A stretch of DNA of 18,226 bases from Oscillospiraceae bacterium. GTDB lineage: Bacteria > Bacillota > Clostridia > Oscillospirales > Oscillospiraceae. This document shows, piece by piece, positions 7,145 to 15,935 of this stretch. Position numbers and translations under genes: made by a program. How positions within the stretch are numbered: position 1 is the stretch's first letter; each line of letters begins with the position of its first letter. The DNA lies in assembly GCA_902802215.1 (NCBI GenBank), contig CADCLH010000013.1, positions 1 through 18,226 on the forward strand, in the 5' to 3' direction. The notes under the pieces were generated by a model. The model did no database searches, was not told where the DNA came from, and saw only the letters and a program-made list of their open reading frames with translations.

Positions 7145-7804
7145 TCAGCGGCAGGCGGTATCATACGGTATTTCCTCTGCGCTGCTGATGATCCTTCTGA
7201 ATTGCCTGATATCGCAATAGGGCATGGAAACCGTCTCCGCAGACGCTCTGTCCCGGTCGTCTCTGTCTCCGACGTAGAGAAGCTGATCTGCCCTGCACCC
7301 GGATTCGGAAACAATCGTCTCCATGATCCGCCGGGACGGCTTCTGCTCCGAGATCCCGTTCTCTTCAAATGCGAAAACAAGATCATACGCCATTCCCAGC
7401 GCCTTGAGCTTATCCGCCGCCGGGTAATCCGAATAGACGATGATCCGCTTTCCGTCCCGATGCTGCCGGTTAATAAAAGCGATCACATCGCGGAAGGCGC
7501 AGGCTTTGATGCTGTCCAGTGGAGCCCGGAACATCCAGTAACGGATGCGTTCTTCGATACGCGCCGCCGGCAGCTTCGCTTTTTTTTCAAGCTCCAGGAA
7601 CAAGTCCTCAAAGCCGGCCCGCTTCCATTCGCTCTGTTCTCTCAGCTTCCTGAAGAGAAAAAGCGCGTAGAGCTCCCGCAGCCGATCGGGCCTCGGGACG
7701 TAGTAGGCAAGCAGACGGCCCAGCATCCGTATCCGCATCTTTTTCTGAGAATAGAGGGTCCCGTCCACGTCAAGGACAAAGCCCTTCAGCTTGTTCTGGT
7801 CCAT
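7145..7804 (-). CDS. HAD-superfamily phosphatase
   Basis: This 219-residue HAD hydrolase shows motif I DVDGT with nucleophile D12 and D14, and motif II at YSDY (Ser125). Motif III is lysine K155 (EQKPS) and motif IV is GDRDDRD (179-185). The segment between motifs I and II forms a helical cap of about 90 residues. Such enzymes remove phosphate from small or lipid-linked substrates. It lies directly downstream of a UbiA-type prenyltransferase, so a prenyl-phosphate-linked phosphosugar is a reasonable substrate guess. The start at ATG 7804 has GGGAT six bases ahead; a TTG seven codons earlier is possible. The gene is visibly less GC-rich than uvrA and the helicase gene. Catalytic class is firm, substrate inferred. 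Confidence 0.85.
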   Translation of the reverse strand: MDQNKLKGFVLDVDGTLYSQKKMRIRMLGRLLAYYVPRPDRLRELYALFLFRKLREQSEWKRAGFEDLFLELEKKAKLPAARIEERIRYWMFRAPLDSIKACAFRDVIAFINRQHRDGKRIIVYSDYPAADKLKALGMAYDLVFAFEENGISEQKPSRRIMETIVSESGCRADQLLYVGDRDDRDRASAETVSMPYCDIRQFRRIISSAEEIPYDTACR

Positions 7805-7910
7805 TGTGATCCCACGCTTTTGCAATCAGAATAATCAGCCCGCAAGCGACAAAACTGCCTGCGATCGCCGAAGCGGTTTGCCCCGTATGCTGTGACGGTC
7901 AGAGGCCCGT

Positions 7911-8879
7911 TCAGGAAATGGGAAGGATCGTGCTGTCGGTCAGGACCGAAAGCTGCGGGATGTCCACGATCATCAGGATCACAAACAGAACGGTAAACAC
8001 CAGCACATAGAGCATCAGACCTTTTTCGTGGAACAGCTTTTCCGGCTTCTGAACAGCGGAATCCTGCGCGAAGGAGAGGTAGAAATAATAGCTGAACAGC
8101 CCGATCAGGATCGGCATGAGCAGCACCAGCTCGATGCGGTATTTGATCAGGAAAATACCGATGAAGAAAACGGAACACATCGCGTAAAAGAAGGATGTCA
8201 GCAAAAGAGATTTTTCGGTGTAGTATTTGAAGGATTTCCGGTACAGTCCGGCGAGCGTCTTGTCGTTGATCATCCGGTATTCGGCGAAGCGCTTGGTAGC
8301 CATCAGAAAAGCGCCGGCCATCCAGTAGCCCAGCAGGAGGCTGGAGGGCGGGATGGTGCTTCCGGAAGCGATAAACCAGCCCATCAACAGCCGGATCGCG
8401 TTGTTGATGGATTCGGACAATACGTCGAGGACCGGGACGTCCTTGGTCCTGATCGGCTTCACATTGTACAGCAGGCCCATCAGCCACAGCCAGATACTCA
8501 TGAATAAAAACGGGACGTTGACCAAGAGAGAGAGCGCAAAGCCCAAAACGGACAGGCTGCCCCACAGAAGCCACACGATCCTGGCGTCGACGCCTTCGGA
8601 GACCACGCTTCTATATTTTTTTGTCGGGTGGTATTTGTCGAACTCCGCGTCCAGCCATTCGTTGATCACATAGTTTGCGGAAGCGATAAAGCAGGTGGCA
8701 AAGAAGCCGGCGCACAGCCGTCCGAAGAGCTCCGGCGAGAACGGCGTGCCTGTCAGCAGCATGGCTGCGACAAGACCGGGAAGGATGAACAGCTGCTTGA
8801 TCCAATGATCCAGACGCATGATTTTGATGTATTTGCGAACCGTACGGTTCCGCCCTTGCACCTCTAGCTGTGTGCTCAT
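7911..8879 (-). CDS. UbiA-family prenyltransferase, DPPR-synthase-like
   Basis: This 322-residue membrane protein has about eight or nine hydrophobic helices. The first aspartate-rich motif is NEWLDAEFDKYHPTKKYRS (73-91), with N73, D77, D81, H84, P85 and R90. It follows the NDxxDxxxDxxHPxKxxRP form of decaprenyl-phosphate phosphoribosyltransferases rather than quinone enzymes. The second is YNVKPIRTKDVPVLDVL. Enzymes of that group join polyprenyl phosphate to 5-phosphoribosyl pyrophosphate at the membrane. The HAD gene downstream could then remove the 5-phosphate. No DprE1/DprE2-like epimerase genes are in the window. AAGGAGG precedes the ATG. The 106 bases before the HAD gene contain no convincing gene. 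Family is firm; donor specificity is inferred from the motif. Confidence 0.82.
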   Translation of the reverse strand: MSTQLEVQGRNRTVRKYIKIMRLDHWIKQLFILPGLVAAMLLTGTPFSPELFGRLCAGFFATCFIASANYVINEWLDAEFDKYHPTKKYRSVVSEGVDARIVWLLWGSLSVLGFALSLLVNVPFLFMSIWLWLMGLLYNVKPIRTKDVPVLDVLSESINNAIRLLMGWFIASGSTIPPSSLLLGYWMAGAFLMATKRFAEYRMINDKTLAGLYRKSFKYYTEKSLLLTSFFYAMCSVFFIGIFLIKYRIELVLLMPILIGLFSYYFYLSFAQDSAVQKPEKLFHEKGLMLYVLVFTVLFVILMIVDIPQLSVLTDSTILPIS

Positions 8880-8945
8880 CAGAAGAAGCCCTCCTTGAAT
8901 ACCTGCCGGTTTTATCGGAAATCGGAATCCCGAAGCAACAAAACG

Positions 8946-8974
8946 ATACTACCATGGATGGATCGAAAAGTCCA
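8946..8974 (-). promoter_or_regulatory. possible promoter of the UbiA-HAD pair
   Basis: On the minus strand, TGGACT (8969-8974), a 17-base spacer and TAGTAT (8946-8951) lie about 70 bases before the UbiA start. Four of six bases match consensus in the -35 box, so this is a moderate candidate. Confidence 0.45.
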
Positions 8975-9035
8975 CATGTTTACAAACGACTGTTATTGCC
9001 CGATCGTTATTCTGCAAATAAAACGCGTCTTGTTC

Positions 9036-9064
9036 TTGAAAGCGTCATAAAAATGCGGTATAAT
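9036..9064 (+). promoter_or_regulatory. strong promoter of the uvrA operon
   Basis: TTGAAA (9036-9041), exactly 17 bases, then a perfect TATAAT (9059-9064) stand about 70 bases before the uvrA ATG. I see no canonical Firmicute LexA box (GAAC-N4-GTTC) overlapping it; only a degenerate AAAC-GACT-GTTA lies 40 bases upstream. Confidence 0.85.
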
Positions 9065-9132
9065 CAAACAGTTAACGCAAATCGCAGCACACAGGAAACA
9101 GGGCGGCGTTCGGCCGGGAAAAGGGAGCAGAA

Positions 9133-11967
9133 ATGCAGGAGAGCATTTTCATAAAGGGCGCGCGGGAGAACAATCTGAAAAACATCGACGTGGAGATCCC
9201 GCGCGACAAGCTTGTGGTGATCACGGGCCTGTCGGGCAGCGGCAAGTCCTCGCTCGCCTTCGACACGATCTACGCCGAGGGCCAGCGCCGCTATGTCGAG
9301 AGCTTGAGCTCCTATGCCCGGATGTTTCTGGGGCAGATGGACAAGCCGGACGTGGACTACATCGACGGTCTGTCCCCGGCCATCTCCATCGACCAGAAGA
9401 CCACCTCGCGCAACCCGCGCTCCACGGTGGGCACGGTGACGGAGATCTACGACTACATGCGTCTGCTGTGGGCGCGCGTCGGCGTGCCGCACTGTCCGAA
9501 GTGTGGGCGGGAGATCCGGCAGCAGTCGATCGACCAGATCGTTGACCGCATCATGGAGCTGCCCGCCGGCACGAAGCTTCAGCTCATGAGTCCGGTGATC
9601 CGCGGCAAGAAGGGCGAGCACGCGAAGGTGCTTGAGGACGCGCGGCGTTCGGGCTACGTCCGCGCCCGCATCGACGGCATCTCCTACGATCTGACCGAGG
9701 AGATCCGGCTGGAGAAAAATAAGAAGCACGACATTGAGATCGTGGTCGACCGCCTTGTCGTCAAGCCCGAGATCGTCCGCCGCCTGACGGACTCGGCCGA
9801 GACGGCGCTGGGGCTCTCCGGCGGCCTGCTCGACGTCGACGTCGCGGGGCGGGACGAGCTGCTGCGCTTTTCGCAGAACTATGCCTGCGAGCACTGCGGC
9901 GTCTCCATCGAAGAGCTGGAGCCGCGCCTGTTCTCCTTCAACAACCCGCACGGCGCCTGTCCAACCTGTACGGGCCTCGGCGTGCAGCTTCTGGTCGACC
10001 CGGAGCTCATCATGCCCAACCCCAATCTCTCGATCATGGACGGCGGCATCGTCGCCTCGGGCTGGAACAACATCCGCGGGGACACGATCTCCCGCATGTA
10101 TTTTGAAGCGCTGTCCAAGCGCTACCATTTCAAGCTGACCGAGCCGCTCAGGGACCTGCCGAAGGAGGCCATGGACGCCATCCTCTACGGCACGAAGGGC
10201 GAGCCGCTTCAGCTTCGCTACGAGCGCAACGAGGGTTACGGCGTCATCAAGCGCGAGTTCGAGGGCATCATCAACAATCTCGAGCGCCGCTACAAGGAGA
10301 CGCAGAGTCCCGCCATGCGCGCCGATATTGAGGAGTGCATGTCCGAGGTGGACTGCCCAGCCTGCCACGGCAGACGCCTGAAGAAGACGGCGCTGGCCGT
10401 GACGGTCGGCGGCATGAGCATCGCGGATTTCTCGGACCTGTCCGTCGTCAAGGCGCTGGAATTCATCGACGGTCTCACGCTCAGCGAGAAGGACAGCCTG
10501 ATCGCCGAGCGCATCCTCAAGGAGATCCGCGCCCGTCTGGGCTTTCTGACGAGCGTCGGCCTCGGGTATCTGACGCTCTCGCGCTCGGCGGCGACGCTCT
10601 CCGGCGGCGAGACCCAGCGCATCCGTCTGGCCACGCAGATCGGTTCGAGCCTGATGGGGGTGCTGTATATCCTCGACGAGCCGAGCATCGGTCTCCACCA
10701 GCGCGACAACGAGAAGCTCCTGCATACGCTCAAGCAGCTGCGCGATCTCGGCAACACGCTGATCGTCGTCGAGCATGACGAGGAGACCATGCGCGCGGCC
10801 GACCACATCATCGACATCGGCCCCGGCGCGGGGGTCAACGGCGGCCGGGTCGTGGCCCAGGGCAGCGTGGAGGATCTCTGCGCCTGCCCCGAATCCGTGA
10901 CCGGCCAGTATCTGAGCGGGAAGAAGTCGATCCCGGTCCCGGAGCGCCGTCGGACGGGAAACGGCAAGCGCCTGCTCATCCGCGGCGCCTGCGAGAACAA
11001 CCTCAAAAACATCGACGTGGAGATCCCGCTCGGGCAGTTCGTGTGCGTGACGGGCGTATCGGGCAGCGGCAAGTCCTCGCTCATCAACGAGGTGCTGTAC
11101 AAGACGCTGGCGGCGGTCAAGAACCGCGTCAAGGTCCGCCCCGGCAAGTGCGCCGGGATCGACGGGCTCGAGCATGTGGACAAGGTCATCGCCCTGGACC
11201 AGAGCCCCATCGGCCGCACGCCGCGCTCGAATCCCGCGACCTACACGGGCGTGTTCAACGATATCCGCGACCTCTTCGCCTCGACGCAGGACGCGAAGCT
11301 CCGCGGCTACAGCCAGGGGCGCTTCTCCTTCAACGTCAAGGGCGGGCGCTGCGAGGCCTGCGCGGGCGACGGTCTGGTCAAGGTGGAGATGCACTTTCTC
11401 CCGGACGTCTACGTCCCCTGCGAGGTCTGCGGCGGCAAGCGCTACAACCGCGAGACGCTCGAGGTCCGCTACAAGAACAAAAACATCGCCGACGTGCTGG
11501 ACATGACGGTGGAGGAGGCCTGCGCCTTCTTTGCCAACCAGCCGCGCATCCTCCATAAGATCGAGACGCTCTACGAGGTCGGTCTCGGCTATGTCAAGCT
11601 CGGCCAGTCCAGCACGACGCTCTCCGGCGGCGAGGCGCAGCGCGTCAAGCTCGCGACCGAGCTGTCCAAGCGCTCCACAGGCTCGACCGTCTATGTGCTC
11701 GACGAGCCGACCACCGGCCTGCACGTCGCGGACGTGCACCGCCTCATCTCCATTCTCGACAGGCTCGTGGACGCGGGGAACACCGTCGTCGTCATCGAGC
11801 ACAATCTGGACGTCATCAAGGTGGCCGACACGGTCATCGACCTCGGCCCCGAGGGCGGCGACCTCGGCGGCAATCTGGTATTCTCCGGCACCCCCGAGGA
11901 ATGCGCCGCCTGTGAGGCGAGCTATACGGGCCGCTTCCTCCGCCCGCTGCTGAGGGAGGGGAGATAA
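9133..11967 (+). CDS. uvrA: excinuclease ABC subunit A
   Basis: This 944-residue UvrA, of normal length, is the damage-recognition ATPase of nucleotide excision repair and works with UvrB and UvrC. It contains two ABC modules. Walker A sequences are GLSGSGKSS (32-40) and GVSGSGKSS (641-649), with signatures LSGGETQR (489-496) and LSGGEAQR (830-837). Zinc-binding cysteine pairs are present at 121/124, 252/255, 276/279, 408/411, 740/743 and 763/766. The opening FIKGARENNLKNIDVEIPR is characteristic of the family. GGGAG precedes the ATG. It heads the operon, and its TAA overlaps the recD2 ATG by one base. uvrB and uvrC are not in the window. Confidence 0.98.
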   Translation: MQESIFIKGARENNLKNIDVEIPRDKLVVITGLSGSGKSSLAFDTIYAEGQRRYVESLSSYARMFLGQMDKPDVDYIDGLSPAISIDQKTTSRNPRSTVGTVTEIYDYMRLLWARVGVPHCPKCGREIRQQSIDQIVDRIMELPAGTKLQLMSPVIRGKKGEHAKVLEDARRSGYVRARIDGISYDLTEEIRLEKNKKHDIEIVVDRLVVKPEIVRRLTDSAETALGLSGGLLDVDVAGRDELLRFSQNYACEHCGVSIEELEPRLFSFNNPHGACPTCTGLGVQLLVDPELIMPNPNLSIMDGGIVASGWNNIRGDTISRMYFEALSKRYHFKLTEPLRDLPKEAMDAILYGTKGEPLQLRYERNEGYGVIKREFEGIINNLERRYKETQSPAMRADIEECMSEVDCPACHGRRLKKTALAVTVGGMSIADFSDLSVVKALEFIDGLTLSEKDSLIAERILKEIRARLGFLTSVGLGYLTLSRSAATLSGGETQRIRLATQIGSSLMGVLYILDEPSIGLHQRDNEKLLHTLKQLRDLGNTLIVVEHDEETMRAADHIIDIGPGAGVNGGRVVAQGSVEDLCACPESVTGQYLSGKKSIPVPERRRTGNGKRLLIRGACENNLKNIDVEIPLGQFVCVTGVSGSGKSSLINEVLYKTLAAVKNRVKVRPGKCAGIDGLEHVDKVIALDQSPIGRTPRSNPATYTGVFNDIRDLFASTQDAKLRGYSQGRFSFNVKGGRCEACAGDGLVKVEMHFLPDVYVPCEVCGGKRYNRETLEVRYKNKNIADVLDMTVEEACAFFANQPRILHKIETLYEVGLGYVKLGQSSTTLSGGEAQRVKLATELSKRSTGSTVYVLDEPTTGLHVADVHRLISILDRLVDAGNTVVVIEHNLDVIKVADTVIDLGPEGGDLGGNLVFSGTPEECAACEASYTGRFLRPLLREGR

Positions 11968-14189
11968 TGGACCAGGAACAGAGCTTTCAGGAGCTGTCCG
12001 GGACCGTCGAGACGGTCATCTACAAGAACGAGGCCAACGGCTACACGGTGCTCCGCCTGCGCGACGGCGGCGGCGAGGCCGTGACGGTCGTCGGCTGCTT
12101 CCCCTTTGCCGCTCCGGGCGAGTCCATGATCGTCAGCGGGGCCTGGACCAGCCACAGCGTCCACGGCCGCCAGTTCAAGGCCGAGTTTGCCCAGCGCCTG
12201 CTCCCGACCTCCGCCAACGCGATCTATGCCTTCCTCGCGGGCGGCTCGGTCAAGGGCGTGGGGCCTGCGACGGCGTCCCTGCTGGTCGACCGCTTCGGCG
12301 ACAAGACGCTCGATACGATCCTCAACCACCCCGACAGGCTCGCCTCGGTCAAGGGGATCAGCCTCAGCCGGGCGCAGCAGATCTCCGCGGGCTTCCGGCA
12401 GCAGGCCGGGCTCCGGATGCTGATGGAGTTTGTGTGCTCCTTCGGCCTGCGCCCCGTGCTCGCCATGCGCATGTACAAGTACTACGGCGACAAGGCGTTG
12501 GAGCTTCTGCGGGACAACCCCTATCTGCTGTGCAGCGCCCTGATCGGCGGCAGCTTCCGCGAGGCCGACGCCATGGCCCTCGAGCTCGGCGTCGGCGGCA
12601 GCAGCCGCAACCGCATCACCGCGGCGGTCCTGTTCGAGCTGGTGCACAACACCGGCAACGGCCACTGCTTCATCCCGCGCGAGAAGCTCGCGGCGGTCAC
12701 CGCCGAGCTGATCGGCGTGGAGAGCGAGGAGGCCGACGACTGCATCGGCGCGATGATCGAGGACGGGCAGCTCCGCTTCGAGGAGATCGCGGGCGTGCGC
12801 GCCTGCTACCTGCCCGAGCTCTATGAGGCCGAGACCCACGCCGCCGCGTGCTTCGCGGCCATGAGCCGCCGCCTGTACAACGACCGGCTCGACACCGAAA
12901 AGCTCCTGCAAAAGCTGGAGGTCCGGCAGGGGATCACCTACGCCCCGCGGCAGCGGCAGACGCTGGAGCTTGCGCTGAAGCATCAGCTGCTGGTGCTCAC
13001 CGGCGGGCCCGGCACGGGCAAGACCACCTCCATCCGCGCCATTCTCGCCATGTTCGACCAGCTCGGGCTGAAGACCCTGCTCTGCGCGCCGACCGGGCGC
13101 GCCGCCAAGCGCATGACCGAGGTGACGGGGCGGGAGGCCGCGACGGTCCACCGCCTGCTGGGGGCGAAGTTCGACGAGCAGGGCGACCGCGTGGTTTTTA
13201 CCAAAAACGAAAAGGACCGGCTCGACTGCGACGCCGTGGTCCTCGACGAGAGCTCGATGGTCGACATCCTGCTCATGGACGCGCTGCTGCGCGCCCTGCC
13301 GCCGGACGCGCGGCTCGTGATGGTGGGCGACGCCGACCAGCTCCCCTCGGTCGGACCCGGAAACGTGTTTTCCGCGCTGATCCGCAGCGGCGTGGTCGCC
13401 TGCGTGCGCCTGACGGAGATCTTCCGCCAGAACGAGGGCAGCCGCATCATCCGCAACGCGCATATGATCAACCGCGGCGAGCACCCGGATCTCTCGGAGA
13501 ACGCGGGGGATTTCTTCCGGCTCAGACGCCTGCAGGCCGCGACCTCGGTCGAGACTATCACGGAGCTCGTCACCGTGCGCCTGCCGCAGAAAATGCACAT
13601 CCCTACGGCGGAGATCCAGGTCCTGTCCCCGACCCGCAAGGGGGAGACGGGGACCGTCATGCTCAACAAAAAGCTACAGGAGGCCATCAATCCGCCGACT
13701 CCCGACAAAAAGGAGAAGGCCTTCGGCGACGCCGTCTTCCGCGAGGGCGACCGCGTCATGCAGGTGCGCAACAACTACGACGTCCTCTGGCAGAGCGCCG
13801 ACGGGCGCGAGGCCGGGACCGGCATCTACAACGGGGACATCGGGACCCTGCTCAGCGTCGACCCCGAAAACGAGACGCTGACCGTCGACTTTGACGGGAG
13901 GCTCGTGACCTACGGCTTCGACGCGCTCATCGAGCTTGAACACGCCTGGGCCGTCACGGTCCACAAGGCGCAGGGCAGCGAGTACCGCGCGGTGATCCTC
14001 GCCCTCGGCGGCGGCTCGCCGATGCTGATGACGCGGGGCGTGCTCTACACCGCCGTCACGCGGGCGCGGGAGCTGCTGATCCTCGTGGGCGACGATGCGT
14101 TCGCGTATCAGATGATCGACAACTTCCGGCGGTCGCGGCGCTATACCGCGCTGCGCGTGCGGCTTCGCAGTCTGTGCGGTGCGGAATGA
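11967..14189 (+). CDS. recD2: RecD2-type 5'-3' DNA helicase
   Basis: This 740-residue SF1B helicase is of the RecD2 type, found in bacteria where RecD acts without RecBC. An N-terminal OB-like region (about 8-70, starting GTVETVIYKNEANGYTVLRL) precedes helix-hairpin-helix repeats (SVKGVGPATASLLVDRFG and SVKGISLSRAQQIS). The motor core has Walker A GGPGTGKTT (346-354), motif II DESS (427-430), motif III VMVGDADQLPSVGPG, and the late motif VHKAQGSE (665-672) with VLYTAVTRAR. The family is linked to recombination and replication-fork repair. The start overlaps the uvrA stop (TAATG) and the stop overlaps the comF start (ATGA), so translation is coupled. GGGAGGGGAGA just before the ATG can serve as the ribosome site. 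Confidence 0.96.
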   Translation: MDQEQSFQELSGTVETVIYKNEANGYTVLRLRDGGGEAVTVVGCFPFAAPGESMIVSGAWTSHSVHGRQFKAEFAQRLLPTSANAIYAFLAGGSVKGVGPATASLLVDRFGDKTLDTILNHPDRLASVKGISLSRAQQISAGFRQQAGLRMLMEFVCSFGLRPVLAMRMYKYYGDKALELLRDNPYLLCSALIGGSFREADAMALELGVGGSSRNRITAAVLFELVHNTGNGHCFIPREKLAAVTAELIGVESEEADDCIGAMIEDGQLRFEEIAGVRACYLPELYEAETHAAACFAAMSRRLYNDRLDTEKLLQKLEVRQGITYAPRQRQTLELALKHQLLVLTGGPGTGKTTSIRAILAMFDQLGLKTLLCAPTGRAAKRMTEVTGREAATVHRLLGAKFDEQGDRVVFTKNEKDRLDCDAVVLDESSMVDILLMDALLRALPPDARLVMVGDADQLPSVGPGNVFSALIRSGVVACVRLTEIFRQNEGSRIIRNAHMINRGEHPDLSENAGDFFRLRRLQAATSVETITELVTVRLPQKMHIPTAEIQVLSPTRKGETGTVMLNKKLQEAINPPTPDKKEKAFGDAVFREGDRVMQVRNNYDVLWQSADGREAGTGIYNGDIGTLLSVDPENETLTVDFDGRLVTYGFDALIELEHAWAVTVHKAQGSEYRAVILALGGGSPMLMTRGVLYTAVTRARELLILVGDDAFAYQMIDNFRRSRRYTALRVRLRSLCGAE

Positions 14190-14833
14190 TCGACCGGATT
14201 CTGGACTTCTTCTATCCGCCGCGCTGCGCGTTCTGCCGCACGCTGCTGCGGACGGGGACCGGACTCTGGGTCTGCCCGTCCTGTCTGGAAAAGCTGCCGC
14301 GCCTGACAAGGGACGAGCAGCGCCGCGACGTGCCCCACACCGAGCTCGTGCTCGCGCCGCTGCGCTACGAGGGCGTCGTGCGCGAGTCGCTGCTGCGCTA
14401 CAAATTCGGCGGACTGACGGCCTATGCGGCGGTCTATGCGGAATTTCTCGCAAAATGTATTGACGAAAACGGGATTTCCTGCGATAGTATCACTTGGGTG
14501 CCCCTGAGCAGGCGGCGCCTGCGTCAGCGCGGCTACGATCAGGCGCGCCTGATCGCGGAGGAGCTGGCGAAGCGGCTCGGCCTGCCCTGCGAGCGTCTTC
14601 TGGTCAAGCGCCGCCATACCCGGCCGCAGTCCGGGATCTCCGACCGGGAGAAGCGGAAGAACAACGCCGCCGGGGTGTACGCCATATTGAACGCGGAGCG
14701 CGTGAAGGGAAAGCGCGTTCTGCTTGTCGATGATATCGTTACCACCGGCGCTACGCTCGCGTCCTGCGCCGGGGTCCTCGCCGACGCCGGGTGCGCGGCG
14801 GTCTTCGGGGCCGCTGCGGCGACGCGGTCCTGA
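14186..14833 (+). CDS. comF: ComF-family phosphoribosyltransferase-like protein
   Basis: The 215-residue protein begins MIDRILDFFYPPRC and has a small zinc-binding head with C14, C17, C30 and C33. It is followed by a type I phosphoribosyltransferase fold. The PRPP loop is VLLVDDIVTTGATL (178-191), and CDSITWVPLSRRRLRQRGYDQ is the family's conserved middle. ComF proteins take part in DNA uptake during transformation, on the cytoplasmic side, and interact with the helicase PriA in some species. Many non-competent bacteria also carry one. The ATG overlaps the recD2 stop as ATGA. A GTG twelve bases upstream is possible but lies inside recD2 and lacks a better ribosome site. Being behind recD2 is consistent with a DNA-processing role. 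Confidence 0.9.
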   Translation: MIDRILDFFYPPRCAFCRTLLRTGTGLWVCPSCLEKLPRLTRDEQRRDVPHTELVLAPLRYEGVVRESLLRYKFGGLTAYAAVYAEFLAKCIDENGISCDSITWVPLSRRRLRQRGYDQARLIAEELAKRLGLPCERLLVKRRHTRPQSGISDREKRKNNAAGVYAILNAERVKGKRVLLVDDIVTTGATLASCAGVLADAGCAAVFGAAAATRS

Positions 14834-14856
14834 GGCGCAATACAAGGAGAGTATCT

Positions 14857-15888
14857 ATGAATTTATTTGAAAGAGACATCGCCGTCGACCTCGGGACCTC
14901 GTCGACCCTGCTGTTTGAGCAGGGGAAGGGCGTCGTCGCCCGCGAGCCGACCGTCGTCGCGGTGGACAAGTTCAGCGGCAAGATCCTGAAGATCGGACAG
15001 GACGCGCAGAAGATGCTCGGCCGCACCCCGGCGAACATCGTGGCCATCCATCCGGTCAGCGCAGGCGTGATCTCCGACTACGAGATCACCGCGCAGATGC
15101 TGCGGGAGCTGATCGGCCGCATCACCTCGCTCAGTCTCTTTAAGCCCTGTGTGCTCGCCTGCGTGCCGAGCTCCATCACCGGCGTCGAGGAGCGCGCCGT
15201 CATCGACGCCGCCATCGAGGCCGGCGCCCGCAAGGTCTATCTGCTGGAGACGGCCATCGCCACCGCCATGGGCGCGGGCGTGGACATCACCAAGGCCGAC
15301 GGGCACATGGTCATCGACATCGGCGGCGGCACGACCGAGGTCGCCATCGTCTCGGGCGGCGGCGTCGTGGAGTGCGAATCCATCAAGACCGCCGGCACCA
15401 GCTTTGACGAGGCGATCGTCAAGTTCATCCGCCGCAAGTACGATCTGCTGATCGGGCTCTCCACGGCGGAGGAGCTCAAGCGCAGCATCGGCTGCGTCAT
15501 CCAGCGCCCGGATCTGAGCTATGAGGAGATCAAGGGCCGCGACCTCTCCAACGGCCTGCCCAAGACCGTGCGCATCAGCTCCACCGAGCTGATCGAGGCC
15601 TTTGTCGAACCGATGAACCGCATTCTCGAGACCATCCACGCCGTGCTCGAGCGCACGCCGCCTCAGCTCGTGGGCGATCTGGACAAGAACGGCATCATCA
15701 TGTCCGGCGGCGGCAGCCTGATCTACGGCATCGACCGCCTGATCGAGCGCTCCACCGGCATCCGTACCATGGTCGTGGACGACGCCGTCTCCTGCGCGGC
15801 CTACGGGGCCGGCAAAATGCTCCTGCATCTCGACACCCTTCAGGACGGCATGATGAACTTCTACCGCAAGCGCCAGCTCCGGGGCTGA
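14857..15888 (+). CDS. mreB: MreB/Mbl rod-shape actin homologue
   Basis: This 343-residue bacterial actin is of normal length. It polymerises on the inner face of the membrane and guides cell-wall synthesis. The nucleotide-binding loops are DLGTSSTLLF (near 10-19), DIGGGTTEVAIVS (middle) and SGGGSLIYGIDRLI (C-terminal). The first loop reads GTSST where most MreB proteins have GTANT, a small deviation. The N-terminus MNLFERDIAVD could help membrane contact. AAGGAG lies 8 bases before the ATG, 23 bases after comF. mreC and mreD do not follow, so it resembles a stand-alone Mbl- or MreBH-type copy rather than the mreBCD operon. Which paralogue it is cannot be settled from this window. Confidence 0.93.
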   Translation: MNLFERDIAVDLGTSSTLLFEQGKGVVAREPTVVAVDKFSGKILKIGQDAQKMLGRTPANIVAIHPVSAGVISDYEITAQMLRELIGRITSLSLFKPCVLACVPSSITGVEERAVIDAAIEAGARKVYLLETAIATAMGAGVDITKADGHMVIDIGGGTTEVAIVSGGGVVECESIKTAGTSFDEAIVKFIRRKYDLLIGLSTAEELKRSIGCVIQRPDLSYEEIKGRDLSNGLPKTVRISSTELIEAFVEPMNRILETIHAVLERTPPQLVGDLDKNGIIMSGGGSLIYGIDRLIERSTGIRTMVVDDAVSCAAYGAGKMLLHLDTLQDGMMNFYRKRQLRG

Positions 15889-15935
15889 GCGCACAGTCAC
15901 GGCGGCCTTTCCGCCGGATAAACGGAGGCGAACGC

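Noticed and set aside
7018..7386. A 122-codon minus-strand frame across the convergent hairpin
   Set aside because: It runs through the perfect inverted repeat and into the HAD gene in another frame. It has no start context or conserved motif.
8984..8995. LexA (SOS) box candidate upstream of uvrA
   Set aside because: AAAC-GACT-GTTA matches only the inner AAC...GTT of the Firmicute GAAC-N4-GTTC site and lies about 40 bases before the -35 box. It is too degenerate to call.
9064..11802. A 912-codon open frame antisense to uvrA
   Set aside because: It has a biased, repetitive composition with no recognisable domain. It exists because of GC-rich third positions in uvrA. Similar shadows oppose the helicase, recD2 and mreB genes.
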